From: Endocalyx cinctus
Taxonomy: Eukaryota > Ascomycota > Sordariomycetes > Amphisphaeriales > Apiosporaceae
Length of the DNA stretch: 64,000 bases
Reading direction: 5' to 3'
Assembly (NCBI GenBank): GCA_001600455.1
Contig: BCKC01000014.1
Location: forward strand, 62,001-126,000
The notes below the pieces were generated by a model. That model was given only the letters and a program-made list of their open reading frames with translations, had not been told where the DNA came from and made no database searches. Shown piece by piece: positions 33,814 through 44,675 of this stretch; positions within the stretch are counted from its first letter, which is position 1; each line of letters starts with the position of its first letter. The position numbers were made by a program, and so were the translations under genes.

Positions 33814-36441
33814 ATGGCGGACTTTAGCCGTGCTTCACAAGATCTACCGTCCTCGCATCGATTAGAACAAGAACCAGACGGCAACATGGCACCCGGCAAC
33901 ATCGCTAGCTCACCTACCGAGAATGGAGGAGCCGTTGGTTCAACGAACGGCACGGGTGCTACTCCCAATACTACTGCTGATGTCGCATCTACACCTGTCG
34001 CCGCCGATTCCGCCCCAGTCGATAGCGCGTATGCCGAGACACTCAGGCAAATGCAGGAAGTTCTAAACTCCGATGTATGATATTTTGCTGAATCATTAAT
34101 GCTCTCGAGCGTAGAATAATCATCGCTAACGTAAATAGATTGGTGTTTCTACAATGTTGAACAGATTAAAGCAAAGCGTAGCATCGGCCAAGGTAAGCTC
34201 TCTCTCCCTCTACATTTCTCTCTCCCCCTTACTACTAGCTGAATACATGAAATCGCGCGGTGTCTTTTCCTTTACGTACAGAGATCCACTGTCGGCTAAC
34301 AAGTATATGTTTACCCCTCTAGGAATTCGCCCAATTCCTCAAGAAGCGCTCCATACTCGAAGATGAACACGCCAAAGGCCTCAAGAAGCTGTGTAGCAGC
34401 ACAACAAACAGCATCCATCATGCAGATCACAGACAGCACAGTTTCGTACAGGCATACGAGGAGATGCTCATGATTCACGACCGCATGGCCGAGAACGGCA
34501 CGCAGTTTGCGCTATCCCTATACCAGATGCACGACGATTTGCTCGAGGTCGCCGCCGTAGCTGAGAAGCACAGAAAGGGGTGGAAGCAGAATGGTCTAGC
34601 TGCCGAACAACGTCTGACTGACCTGGAGAATGCGATGCGAAAATCCAAGTCCAAATACGACTCGCTGGCCGACGAGTACGACCGTGTTCGCACGGGTGAA
34701 TCGAGGCAAGGGCCGAGGGTATTCGGTATCAAGGGACCCAAGTCCGCTGCGCAACACGAGGAAGACCTCTTGCGCAAAGTCCAAGCCGCCGATACCGATT
34801 ATATGGGCAAGGTCCAAACATACCAAACCGAGAAGGCGACAATGGTGACCTCGACTCGTCCAGAAGCTATCAAAGCCCTCACAGACCTGATTAGAGAATG
34901 TGACGCGGGCACGACTCTACAAATGCAGAAATTTGGTAAGTCATTTCAGCGACGTGTTTCCCTCCCGAGAATCAGCATTCGTGAATATTCAGGACTGACA
35001 TCATATAGCGTCGTTCAACGAGAAATTGTTACTTAGTAACGGGCTAGTAATTAGTCCTCTAAAGAGTGCGACTCTCCCGGGACAGCACTCTCGCAGTCTT
35101 AAGGAAGTTATACGAGGTATCGATAACAAGAAAGACACGGAAGACTATCTCAAAAGTTACTACAGCAAATTGCCCCCGAAACAGGCCGAACCTAAATATG
35201 AGCGGAATCCCGTAAGTAATACCGCGAGAACTGCTCTTTCTATGTTAAATGATAACTTACACATCCCTAGGTACTCAACCCGGTAGGACAGATAACTCCG
35301 ATGCACCAACAACAGCCGCATATTCCAGCATCGCAACCATCACCTTTGCAGACACAGATCCCTGTTCCAGGATCTGCCGGTGGTCGCTCGGGAGGCTTTG
35401 ATTCTCTCGCGTCTCCTCAATCAAGTTTCGTGCCTCCCACCATGACGCCTACTACCAAGACGCCAACCGGCCTCGGACACGAGAGAAGCTATAGTCACGG
35501 AGCCATGCTAAGTCAGACAAACCTCCACTCTCAGCAACCCCAGCAGCCTTACAATGTGCGAAACTCGACCCAAGCGCTACCGACAAACTCGAGATATAAC
35601 GATGCACCCCAACTTGGGGCGCTGCCGTTCCAGAACAGCCCTTCTCCGCCCAAGCAAGCCGGGAACGCTAGTGCTTATCAAGTGCCTTCGCAAGAACCAA
35701 CTTCGGCGCGGGCGGGAACGCCACCTAGCAGGGGGGCGGTGCATCAGCCAAGCAACCCGGCAAAACAAGTCTTTGGTGTCACGTTGGCGCGCTTGTACGA
35801 GCGTGATCAGTTTGCCGTGCCTATGGTGGTTCATCAGTGTATTCAAGCCGTCGATCTGTACGGTCTCGCTGTAGAAGGTATCTATCGGTTATCAGGATCA
35901 TCTACGCACGTCAACAAACTCAAGAACTTATTTGATAACAGTAAGCTTCCCCTTCCCTTCTACTCTTCTGCTTAGTCTGTTGGTTTATTTAACACGGCAT
36001 TCTTTTCTTGCAGACGCGGACCAAGATTCTCAACAGCTTGATTTCCGGAACCCGGAAAACTTCTTCCACGACGTCAACAGTGTCGCGGGATTACTGAAGC
36101 AGTTCCTTCGGGACCTACCGGAGCCGCTACTGACGTCGGAGCACTACTCGGCGTTCATCGAGGCGGCCAAGAACGACGACGACATCGTACGCAGGGACTC
36201 GCTGCACGCCATTATTAACGGCTTGCCGGACCCTAACTACGCGACGCTCCGGGCGTTGACGCTTCACCTCCACCGGGTGATGGAGAACGCGAGCGTCAAC
36301 CGCATGACGTCGCAGAACCTCGCCATCGTTTTTGGACCAACCCTCATGGGCTCCGGAAGCAACATCATGGACTCCGGTTGGCAGAATCGTGTGGTCGATA
36401 CCATATTGCAAAACACGTACCAGATCTTTGATGAAGATTAA
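33814..36441 (+). CDS. rgd1: F-BAR and RhoGAP protein Rgd1
   Basis: GTPase-activating protein for Rho3/Rho4-type GTPases at the plasma membrane and growth sites. Six exons (33814-34074, 34139-34192, 34323-34935, 35009-35211, 35271-35940, 36014-36441) give 742 aa. A disordered N-terminus is followed by an FCH/F-BAR domain at roughly residues 75-370 (EFAQFLKKRSILEDEHAKGL is its hallmark). A Ser/Pro/Gln-rich linker follows, then a RhoGAP domain at roughly residues 544-735 (FGVTLARLYERDQFAVPMVV, with the arginine finger in GIYRLSG near residue 582, and NLAIVFGPTLM). All splice junctions keep phase with GTAAGT/GTAAGC-type donors except GTATGA in intron 1. Length is slightly above yeast Rgd1 (666 aa). 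Confidence 0.93.
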
Positions 36442-37494
36442 ATATCTTAGAAAAGACGTTTTTGTTTAAATAGTTAATTTCTTCAATTTGAATATCCCAC
36501 TGCCTTTTTTTTTTTTTTTTTTTTTTAATCTCTCTTTGATTTTTCCCCCCGGGCGATCAGAATATGATGTTATATGGGACATTTCGTCAAATCGTTCTCT
36601 CTTCCCCCTTTCTTATCTCAGATCTCCCTTATATCCCATATTTCCTTCTATACCCTAACATCCTACACTTAAATGAAGAGGGAATGGATGATATACGGAA
36701 GATGGAAAGAGAGGGAGGCGAGAGAGGTTCCATACGAACGGGTCAAGGTGAGGTAAGGCAAGGCAAGGCGAAAAGGCGTTTTTTTTATATTGATCATTAG
36801 GCGGGCAAGGCGAGTTGTTGTTTGCGAATTCACATTTTATTTCATTTACCCTGCTTCCTCACGATTACGCGTGTGTTCTTTTTTCGACCGACTTCGGAGT
36901 TGAATTGTATAGTGTAGTGTAGGTTAAGCAAGCAAGCTAAGGAGTCTGTTTTTGAAAATTATTAGAAAAAAGAATGAGATGAATAAAAATAATAATTGAG
37001 CACTTATATTTCGATTTGGTTTGAGACTGTGACTTATTATTCTTTAATTGGATAGTACATGTGTGATTTGTAGGTGAACATTTACGATGGATATAATATT
37101 GTACAGCTTCTCGACATGATACTTTCTCGCCCGTATATACCTATCACTTCGAGTCTTAAGAAAACAGTACCGTAGACTGACTTGTCTATTTCCCCCTTTC
37201 CTACTACTCCTGCTTCTTCTCACCCCCTTTCTCTCTCTTATACGTGCTCCTGGTGATAGGAGTAATCAACCCTCGCCTACTTCCTTTTCCTCTCGTCCCT
37301 TGTCGACAATTCGATCATTATACACATTACCGTCGCTACCACCCCATACCGTCCCACTCCATTTCCCCTATTTTATCTATCTCGGTATCCTTCCTATCGC
37401 CATGAAATAAACACGCGGTAAAGCGAGGCCTCTCTCTCTCTCTCTCTCTCTCTCGGTTCATATTTCTTTTTTTTTTTTTGTTTCTTATCGATAT
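36442..37494. other. Convergent intergenic region with CT microsatellite
   Basis: Lies between the 3' ends of Rgd1 (+) and the Asterix-type gene (-). Contains a T run at about 36508-36527 and a CT tract at 37430-37454. No gene seen. Confidence 0.55.
37430..37454. repeat. (CT)12 microsatellite
   Basis: A perfect CT tract of about 25 bp just past the stop codon side of the Asterix-type gene, so probably in its 3' UTR, where it reads as an AG tract in the transcript. Confidence 0.9.
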
Positions 37495-37949
37495 TTACGC
37501 AGCCGGAGCCGCTTGTTTCGCACCAGTTTGAGGCGGTAAGAAAAGGGGTAAATACGTCATAGCGAGAGCCATTACTGTTTTTTTTTTTTTTGTTAGTCAT
37601 CACATTAATATCCCTTTTCATTTTTTTTTTTTTTTTTAAAACGTAGTATAAAAAAAAAAAAAAAAGAAAAACGTACCCGACATGCCGACGCTAAAGTAGC
37701 CCGGCGTGCCGTTGGCGGCGGCGGCGTCGCTCTCGCCGAGCCAGCTCTGCACGCTGAAGACGACGGCGGCCCAGCCGACGTACCGGTTGCGCGTGAAGAT
37801 GGCGGCCATGGGCATGGTGGAGGATATGGTGGAGGAGAAGTCGGCCGGAGGGGCGCCGCCGTCGGTTTTGGAGGAGGGGGCTTGGTAGGGGATGACTATT
37901 TTTATTTTGCGAGTGGTGGTAATTAGTTAGAAGGTTAGGTTATAGAGTG

Positions 37950-37985
<36 letters not shown>

Positions 37986-38045
37986 GGACGAACTGAGATC
38001 GGCGCGTCTCATGTCTTTTTCTTTTTTACCGATCGAGGTAGACAT
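37495..38045 (-). CDS. Asterix/WDR83OS (UPF0139) family membrane protein
   Basis: Small ER membrane protein family; the animal member (Asterix, PAT10) is part of the PAT chaperone complex for membrane-protein insertion. Three exons (38045-37994, 37895-37677, 37574-37495) join to 116 aa. Exon 1 encodes MSTSIGKKEKDMRRADL, and splicing gives RRADLIIPYQAP. Exon 2 holds the conserved core (MAAIFTRNRYVGWAAVVFSV, then GYFSVGMS) and exon 3 finishes with MALAMTYLPLFLPPQTGAKQ. Two to three hydrophobic segments are visible, as in the family (about 106 aa). Intron 1 (GTTCGT donor, TAG acceptor) carries a 30-bp GA tract on the plus strand, and intron 2 is rich in T runs on the sense strand. Predicted from homology that I recognise by eye. 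Confidence 0.85.
37953..37982. repeat. (AG)15 microsatellite in Asterix intron 1
   Basis: A perfect 30-bp AG tract on the plus strand, which is a CU tract in the transcript's first intron. It is complementary to the tract at 37430-37454. Confidence 0.9.
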
Positions 38046-38934
38046 TTTTTCTATCTTTTCGCTTCTTTTTGGCGATTAAAGAGAAATTCGAATTATTTGG
38101 GTTGGACGATGCGATGCGATGGAGAACGAGAGATGATACGTAAGTTTATTTTGGATTCGCGTCGAGAGAGGGAGAGAAGACAGATGTGATGATAATAAGA
38201 AATCCTTAGGTAATAAAAATCCGTAGTCTGGGTTTCCGGGGTAGGTAAGATGAGGCTGATAGACCCATTTTATTATCGTGGAATTGACCAATCACGAGTT
38301 CAAGATAAATCTATTTATATCAACGGTATATTTATTTACTGTACAAGTACACTAGCTATGCTATCCTCAAAACTTATGTGTATATTGCTTTTTTGCCCTT
38401 GTTGCTAAACAATGATTTCCAGAGAGATTGTGACGATGTGGCTCTACGGATGTAGTGCGCAATTATAGTTGATGTGTTGCGTGCAGCCTGTAGTAAAAAA
38501 AATCAACTGCCGTCTCAGCTATCACTAACTCTCAGGGATGATGATGGATCCACACAACACTGATATTCACGTATGTAATAACCTTGGGAACAATGGACGA
38601 GAGCGTATCTTATAAGTATCAAATTATTGAAAAAGTGAACACTTCTTAAGGAACAGAGAATAGGTAGGTGTTAAACAGGAGATTGCCCCAAAAGGGCACC
38701 TTTGCCTTTACTAACACACAGAAAGAAATCCCTACGTTGAATAAATAAACGAGAGTCTTTCTGTCAATCGAAGAAGAAAATCAAAAAGGAGGAGGTTGGG
38801 ATGAATCATATATATATATATATAAAGGGATTGCTTAATTGTGTTTAACCAAATTGACCGATTACTAGACATTGAACCAGCCTTTCCTTCTCAAGGGAGA
38901 ATAAGATACCAGATTCATTATCTGGATCAAGAAG

Positions 38935-38971
<37 letters not shown>

Positions 38972-39338
38972 TGTGTTTAAGGTAAGGAGAAATGAAAAAG
39001 AAAAATGAGCATAGTTGTTCTACCTTACATAGAAATAATATGTGTTGAGACATTGTGTGGGGGGTCTTCGGATTGAGGCGATAATCAAGTATTGTTATGT
39101 TACTTCATTTCACCGCGAGTTAACTCTGTTATTGGTTGGACATTTTTTAAAAGAAAGATTCTATTGAAAATGAGATTGAGGACACAAATTGCAATATCTC
39201 AGCTCATTCCAACGTTGAAATTATACATGGGGAAAAAGTATGTACACCATCTGTATCATATCGACGGTTAATTACCTACCTATGGTAGATACCTATAGTA
39301 GATATGGCAATACTTCAGTTCTTCCAGCCAGCCCCTTG

Positions 39339-39369
<31 letters not shown>

Positions 39370-40127
39370 CGTCCGTGTAACAATACCACTTATAGGTTGT
39401 ATCTACAACTTGACCGGTGAGGGGGGAGATTCAAGTAGATACACATAGAAAGAATAATTAGAGATTAAACCCAAAGTCGTTATAGATCGTCTTCACCTCC
39501 TATCCTACCCTATATGAACAACCCCCAACTCATTCCAAGGGAGAAGAATTTGTCGAGACCTCTAAGACTTAGACAAGAGAAAAAACCCTGAACCCCTAAA
39601 TGAGAGAAGGAAAAAAAAAAAATTTCTGAATCAACACTACCGCCCTTGGGAATGTATCTCTCCTATCCACACCACGCGCACATGTACACGAATCATTTCG
39701 GGACATTCCCATCTTGGGGAAGTAGGTATGTGGAATAATAATGGCGAGAAAAAAAAAAAAAAAAGGAAAGAAGGTAGCTTGAAGTTAGGAGGTTAGCTAA
39801 TTTTCTCTCCCATGCTTCGACGAGGTTTACTCCTTTTTGCCTATGCGTTTCTCCCTTCCCCATCGTAAAATTAAAAATATTTTATAGTCTTTTCTCGAGT
39901 ATATATCTCTCGAATATCCGCTCCGATATTTCTCACTTTTTGCTTCCTCACAAGACATCATTGGTTCTTCTACACCAATATCCACTCATTGATCAAAAAA
40001 AAAAAACAAAAATCCTTAATCCTCATTCGTTCCCTCTTTTTTTCTCTTCTCTTCCTTCTTATTCTCTCTCAGCCTTTTTTTTTTCTTCTCTTATCACTCG
40101 AGACAACCCAACCTCCTGGCGCTCATC
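38046..40127. other. Intergenic region with long A runs
   Basis: No gene supported. Holds the Asterix promoter and the promoter/leader of the WSC gene (CT-rich from about 40020). Simple sequence includes a TA tract at 38810-38823, A32 at 38937-38968 and A27 at 39339-39365. Confidence 0.55.
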
Positions 40128-43100
40128 ATGGGGAAGTTGTCCAGGGTGGGAGCGGCGTCCTTCTGGACCGCCGCGACCCTGCTTTCCGTCGCCGACGCGC
40201 AGGGTTTCTACTACCAAGACCTATCGGTCTCCTGTCCGTCCCAGTACGATCAGCGATACGTCGGTTGCTACAGCGCCGGCAGCACCCCGCTGACCTTCGA
40301 GCCGACCCACTACGACGTCCAGATTCGCGCCGGATCGAGGCCCGACCTCTCCCAGTCCTGGATCGAGTACCACGACGGTGACCACGTCAACAATACCGTC
40401 ACGCCTCACGGGTGCACCCGCGTTTGCCGTGCTCATGGCTTCAAGTACACTTCGATGCGTGATTCCGTGTGTAGTTGCGGCAATTCGCTGATTGTGACGA
40501 ATGCCGATGGTTCCACGACCCCGCTGGCCACTACCGATGAAGCAAATTGTAACAACTTTGTCTATCCTTGCCATGGTGACCGTCGGGAGTCGTGCGGTAC
40601 CAATGTTGCTGCCAGAATCTGGGTTGACCCTTCGTTTGCCGACCCCCCGAGTCCGGCTACTGGTGGATACGTAAACCTTGGATGCTTTGCCAATCCTCGA
40701 CTGCCAACCTCCAAGTCTGCCACCACGTCGCCTGATACTCTCTTTACTAGCACTACCGAATGCTTGGCCTACTGCGCTAATATGGGTTTGCCTCTTGCTT
40801 ACATGGAAGCTAGGACTGGTAGCGATGCTGGGTAAGTCTGATAAATTCTTTGGGGATGTATCTCCGTCCGCTAACTGTTTGTGTAGTAAGGTCAAGTGTT
40901 GGTGCGGTGCCGACTTCGGTCAGAACGCCCGCGAAGACCCCGATCCTGAAAGCAGCTGTCAAACCTCTTGCTCAGATCCGACCAACAAGTAAGTCCCTCT
41001 GGTTGTCCGATCGAATCCCGAGGTGCTAACGTGCAAAATCAAGAAACTGTGTCGGACAAGACTGCTGCGGTGCCTCGAATGGTCCGTATCCGGTGTATGT
41101 AAACCCGGATCTCATGGGATGCTACGTTCCCAGGATTCCGGGTCAGGCGACGCCCCTCGCAGACACCGCCCCCGGGCTTGCTCCAGGTCAATCTTCCATC
41201 CCGGCGGATGCATACACATGTTTCAACACCCCCGCGGCTGTGGCGACTCGGGCCATCCAGGTCAATGCCGCGTACAATGGGAAACCAAGTGTCACGAGAT
41301 CGGCTACCTTCGTACCAGCGGTAACGCCTGCCTCCGGCGCCGTCTTTTCTCTTTACGGATGCTATGACGGACCGTTAACCACTGTCTTCACTGATGCTGT
41401 GCAAACAACCCCCCAATCAGGTCTTGTCACTGTCGATACTTGTATCGCCGCTTGTGCTGCTGATCCGACCAAGAACTTCGCTCTCCTCCAGGCTAACAGC
41501 CAGGCTGATTCCACCAGTATTTCCGGCATCACCTCAGCTTGTTTTTGTGCTAGTAACACGCCTAGCTCAAGTGTTATGATCGCAGATATGCAAGATTGCA
41601 ATCAGCCTTGCAAAGACTCCGAGACTCAGAACTGTGGTTCCAATGGAGGTGCTCTCGCTTATGCTAAGGGTGACATTGCTGCAAACGGACAATGGGCATC
41701 AAGTTTCACTACTACCTACAGTTCAACCCCCATCTATTCTTGCACCGATACCAGTAAGTAAAATAGATTCGTGTGATAGCTAAATTCAAGTGCAGCATGC
41801 TAACCCTGTTCACTAGATGCACCTTCGTCTGGTGCTAGCGCTTCCGGCTCCGGCTCCGGTTCCAGCACAATGACTGTCACCCTCTCCTCTGTTCCTGGAA
41901 GCTCTAATACGCCTTCCTCGTCCGGCTCTGGTGTAACTTCATCTAACTCTGCAGCTGCCTCGTCTGGTGCCGGTGCTTCATCTGGTGCCGGTGCTTCATC
42001 TGGTGCTGGTGCTTCATCGTCTGGTGCCGCCGCATCTTCAGGTGCTGGCGCTTCATCGTCTGGCGCCGCCGCGTCTTCAGATGCCGGTGCTTCATCGTCT
42101 GGTTCCGCAGCTACCTCATCCGCCGCTGGTGCTTCATCGTCTGGCGCCGCCGCGTCTTCAGATGCCGGTGTTTCGTCGTCTGGTGCAGGTGCTTCTTCCT
42201 CCGGTGCTGCCGCATCCTCTGGTGCCGGTGCGTCGTCGTCTGGTTCCGCAGCCACCTCGTCGGCCGCTGATGCTTCATCCTCTGGTGCTGCCGCGTCTTC
42301 AGGTGCCGGTGCCTCGTCTAGCGCCGGTGCAGGAGCCTCATCTAGCGCCGGTGCCGGTGCTTCATCTGGTGCAGGTGCAAGTGCTTCTTCGTCTGGGGCC
42401 GGCGCCGCGTCTTCGGGTGCCGCCGCTTCCTCGTCGTCCGGTGCCGCTGCCTCTGCTTCCGCCTCTTCCGCCGGAGCTTCCGCCTCCGCCATGTCCTCCG
42501 CGCCCGGCTCAGCCGCCACCTCCAGCATGTCCGTCCCCGCGTCCGCCACCGTGTCGGGCGCGTCCGCCAGCGGCTCGGGAAGCTCGACCACGAGCTCGGG
42601 ACCTACCCCGACCGTCAGCCTCGCGTCGACCGTGGTCGAGGCTTTCGCCAACATCTTCGACCTGGCCGAGGTTCCCAACGAAAAGGGTATCTACGCCGAT
42701 CTCGAGGTGGTCGACCCGGCCACCGGCGAGGCGACCGTGCTACGCTTCGTCGTCATCTACTTCGGATGCTTCCAAACCACGCCCAACACCGATCCTTTCA
42801 CCGGCGACCAGGAGAACTTCGTCGGTAACGATCGCGCCGGTTCGACCGCCGCTTCTTGCGCCGGCTACTGTGCCTTCGACGGATTCCAGCTCTCTGCCAA
42901 CATCGATGGAGAATGTTTCTGTGGAAACCAGGTCGCCGATCTCCCCGCCGCTCCGGACCGTGATGCTTGCAACATTCCCTGCCCAGGCGACCAATCTCAA
43001 ACTTGCGGTGGTGGCTCGAGGCTACAACGTCGTCAGGACGGAGGTTTCACCTACCTCAACATCATTTCGGCCACACCAGCTGACCAAACCGTCGTCATCA

Positions 43101-44304
43101 CTCCCGATGGCTATACTATCAACCCTGACGGCACTGTCATCCCTCCTTCCGGTAGTGCGTCAAGCATGATCCCAGGCAGCTCTTCGGGCATGCCCTCGGG
43201 TAGTGCCTCCATGTCTGGCAGTATCTCTATGTCTGGCAGCGCCTCCATGCCATCAGGCAGCATCTCTGGCTCTATGCCATCCGGTAGTATCTCCGGCTCT
43301 ATGCCCTCGGGCAGTGGTACCATGATGCCATCCGGCAGCATTTCCGGCTCTATGCCATCCGGCAGTGGTACCATGATGCCATCCGGCAGCATTTCCGGCT
43401 CCATGCCATCAGGAAGTGGTACCATGATGCCTTCCGGCAGTATCTCTGGTTCAATGCCATCAGGCAGCGGCACCATGATGCCCTCCGGCAGCATCTCCGG
43501 CTCCATGCCATCCGGCAGCGGCACCATGATGCCTTCCGGCAACTTCTCCTTCACCGGCACCCCCACCGGAAGCGGCAGCTCCCCGAGCGGTACCGCCACC
43601 GGCGTGCCGGGCGTCACCGACATCCCCAACGCCCAGATCTTCCTCGGCGTCATCCCCGGCGACAACAACGCCAACGAGAAGCGCGGAGTCGCCAACATCC
43701 GCCGACAAGAGGCCGCCGGAGGTTTCATTGGCGCCGCCGGCCCCGTCAACCCCGACACTTGCGACGAGGCTACTCTCTTCACCCTCGCCCGAGGAGAGCT
43801 CCTCTCCGGTGGTCAGCCCATCGCGACCAACCCCGGCGTTGCTTTCATGCCCGCCCGCGTCGACCCGACCGGCTCCATCTCCACCGTCTTCAGTGTCGTC
43901 AACGGCCTCCTTCACTGGTACAACGATGCCTTCTTCGGTGGTGAGGCTGGTTTCTGCCAGGTCCCGAGTGGCCAGGTGTACATTACCTTCGAGCCCGAGA
44001 ACACCTTCCCGGCTGGCTGCGAGGTTGTTTCCATTGTGGTCTATGCTGGTATGTTCCTTGTTCTTCCCTTCCCTTGAAATTATCCACTAACAGCTGTATA
44101 GCCACTCAATGCCAGAATGGCAACCTCCTTCCTGGTAGCCCAACGTTCATCCCCAGCGGCCCAGGTGCTACCGCTACTGGAGAGCCACCCAAGGAGGCGC
44201 ATATCTACAACCGAGGTGAAGGCCCTGTTGATGAGTTCTGTACTCCAGTTGAGCTCTCTTACGTGCCTGGAGCTACTGCCTTCCTTCCCCACGACGAGTT
44301 GTAA
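40128..44304 (+). CDS. Large secreted WSC-domain protein with Ser-rich repeats and a C-terminal HDEL
   Basis: Five exons (40128-40831, 40887-40988, 41044-41753, 41817-44048, 44102-44304) give 1316 aa. A signal peptide (MGKLSRVGAASFWTAATLLS, predicted cut near residue 24) is followed by Cys-rich WSC-type modules: around residues 45-165 (CSCGNSL, then CHGDRRESCG), 180-300 (CWCGADFGQNA) and 370-480 (CFCASN). A long Ala/Ser/Gly region follows. A fourth WSC module (CFCGNQVADLP, then CPGDQSQTCGGG) comes next, then five exact or near-exact 17-aa repeats, and a C-terminal Cys-containing beta domain that resembles the fungal DUF7908 region. WSC modules bind glycans in wall sensors and secreted enzymes. 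No transmembrane segment or GPI signal is visible; the last residues are PHDEL before the stop. No catalytic domain recognised. Confidence 0.85.
41940..42480 (+). repeat. Ala/Ser/Gly low-complexity coding repeat
   Basis: Degenerate direct repeats encode variants of ASSSGAAASSGAGA, with a unit of about 14 codons (42 bp). High Ser content suggests an O-glycosylated stalk. The repeat also opens a long antisense frame that is not a gene. Confidence 0.85.
43286..43540 (+). repeat. Five tandem 51-bp coding repeats
   Basis: Each unit encodes SISGSMPSGSGTMMPSG (17 aa). Five copies run without a break and are preceded by a partial copy lacking the GTMM part. Synonymous differences between copies show they are not very recent. 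Confidence 0.9.
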
Positions 44305-44675
44305 ACCGTCGAATTGGCAGAAAGCGTACGGTAATCCAGTTCACCGAGCCCTGCTTGGCAGCATATCGAGCAATTTTCCCAGCCAAGTATCTCGCGGTGT
44401 GTTGGCAGCGTCGTGCCTTTCTCGAATGAGCAATGATGTAAACGGTCCAATCTTTGCTGTCATTGTTTTCCTTAATAGCTTTATTTTGTATGTTGTCATC
44501 GGTTTTTCTTTTTTCTGGGAGAGGTTGGGGTTCTATCTGGTTCATGTAGACCGAAACGGTTATAAGACTTGTTCTGATACGCTTGGTATGAGTTTACTGT
44601 ACTGTCAACGATTAGTTTAATAGTTAGAGAGATAGTTGCATAATTTGAATTGTTTTCGTTTAACCAGTTCCATCT
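44305..44675. other. Convergent 3' region between WSC and transcription-factor genes
   Basis: 370 bp shared by two convergent genes; no gene or clear element seen. Confidence 0.6.

Noticed and set aside
41800..42678. Minus-strand open frame of 292 codons, Ala/Pro/Glu-rich
   Set aside because: It is the antisense of the Ala/Ser repeat in the WSC gene; triplet repeats open several frames at once. The sense strand has the signal peptide, Cys modules and consistent introns.
43111..43782. Minus-strand frame of 223 codons with repeated PDG/EGI units
   Set aside because: Antisense of the 51-bp coding repeats of the WSC gene, with no domain and no splice context.
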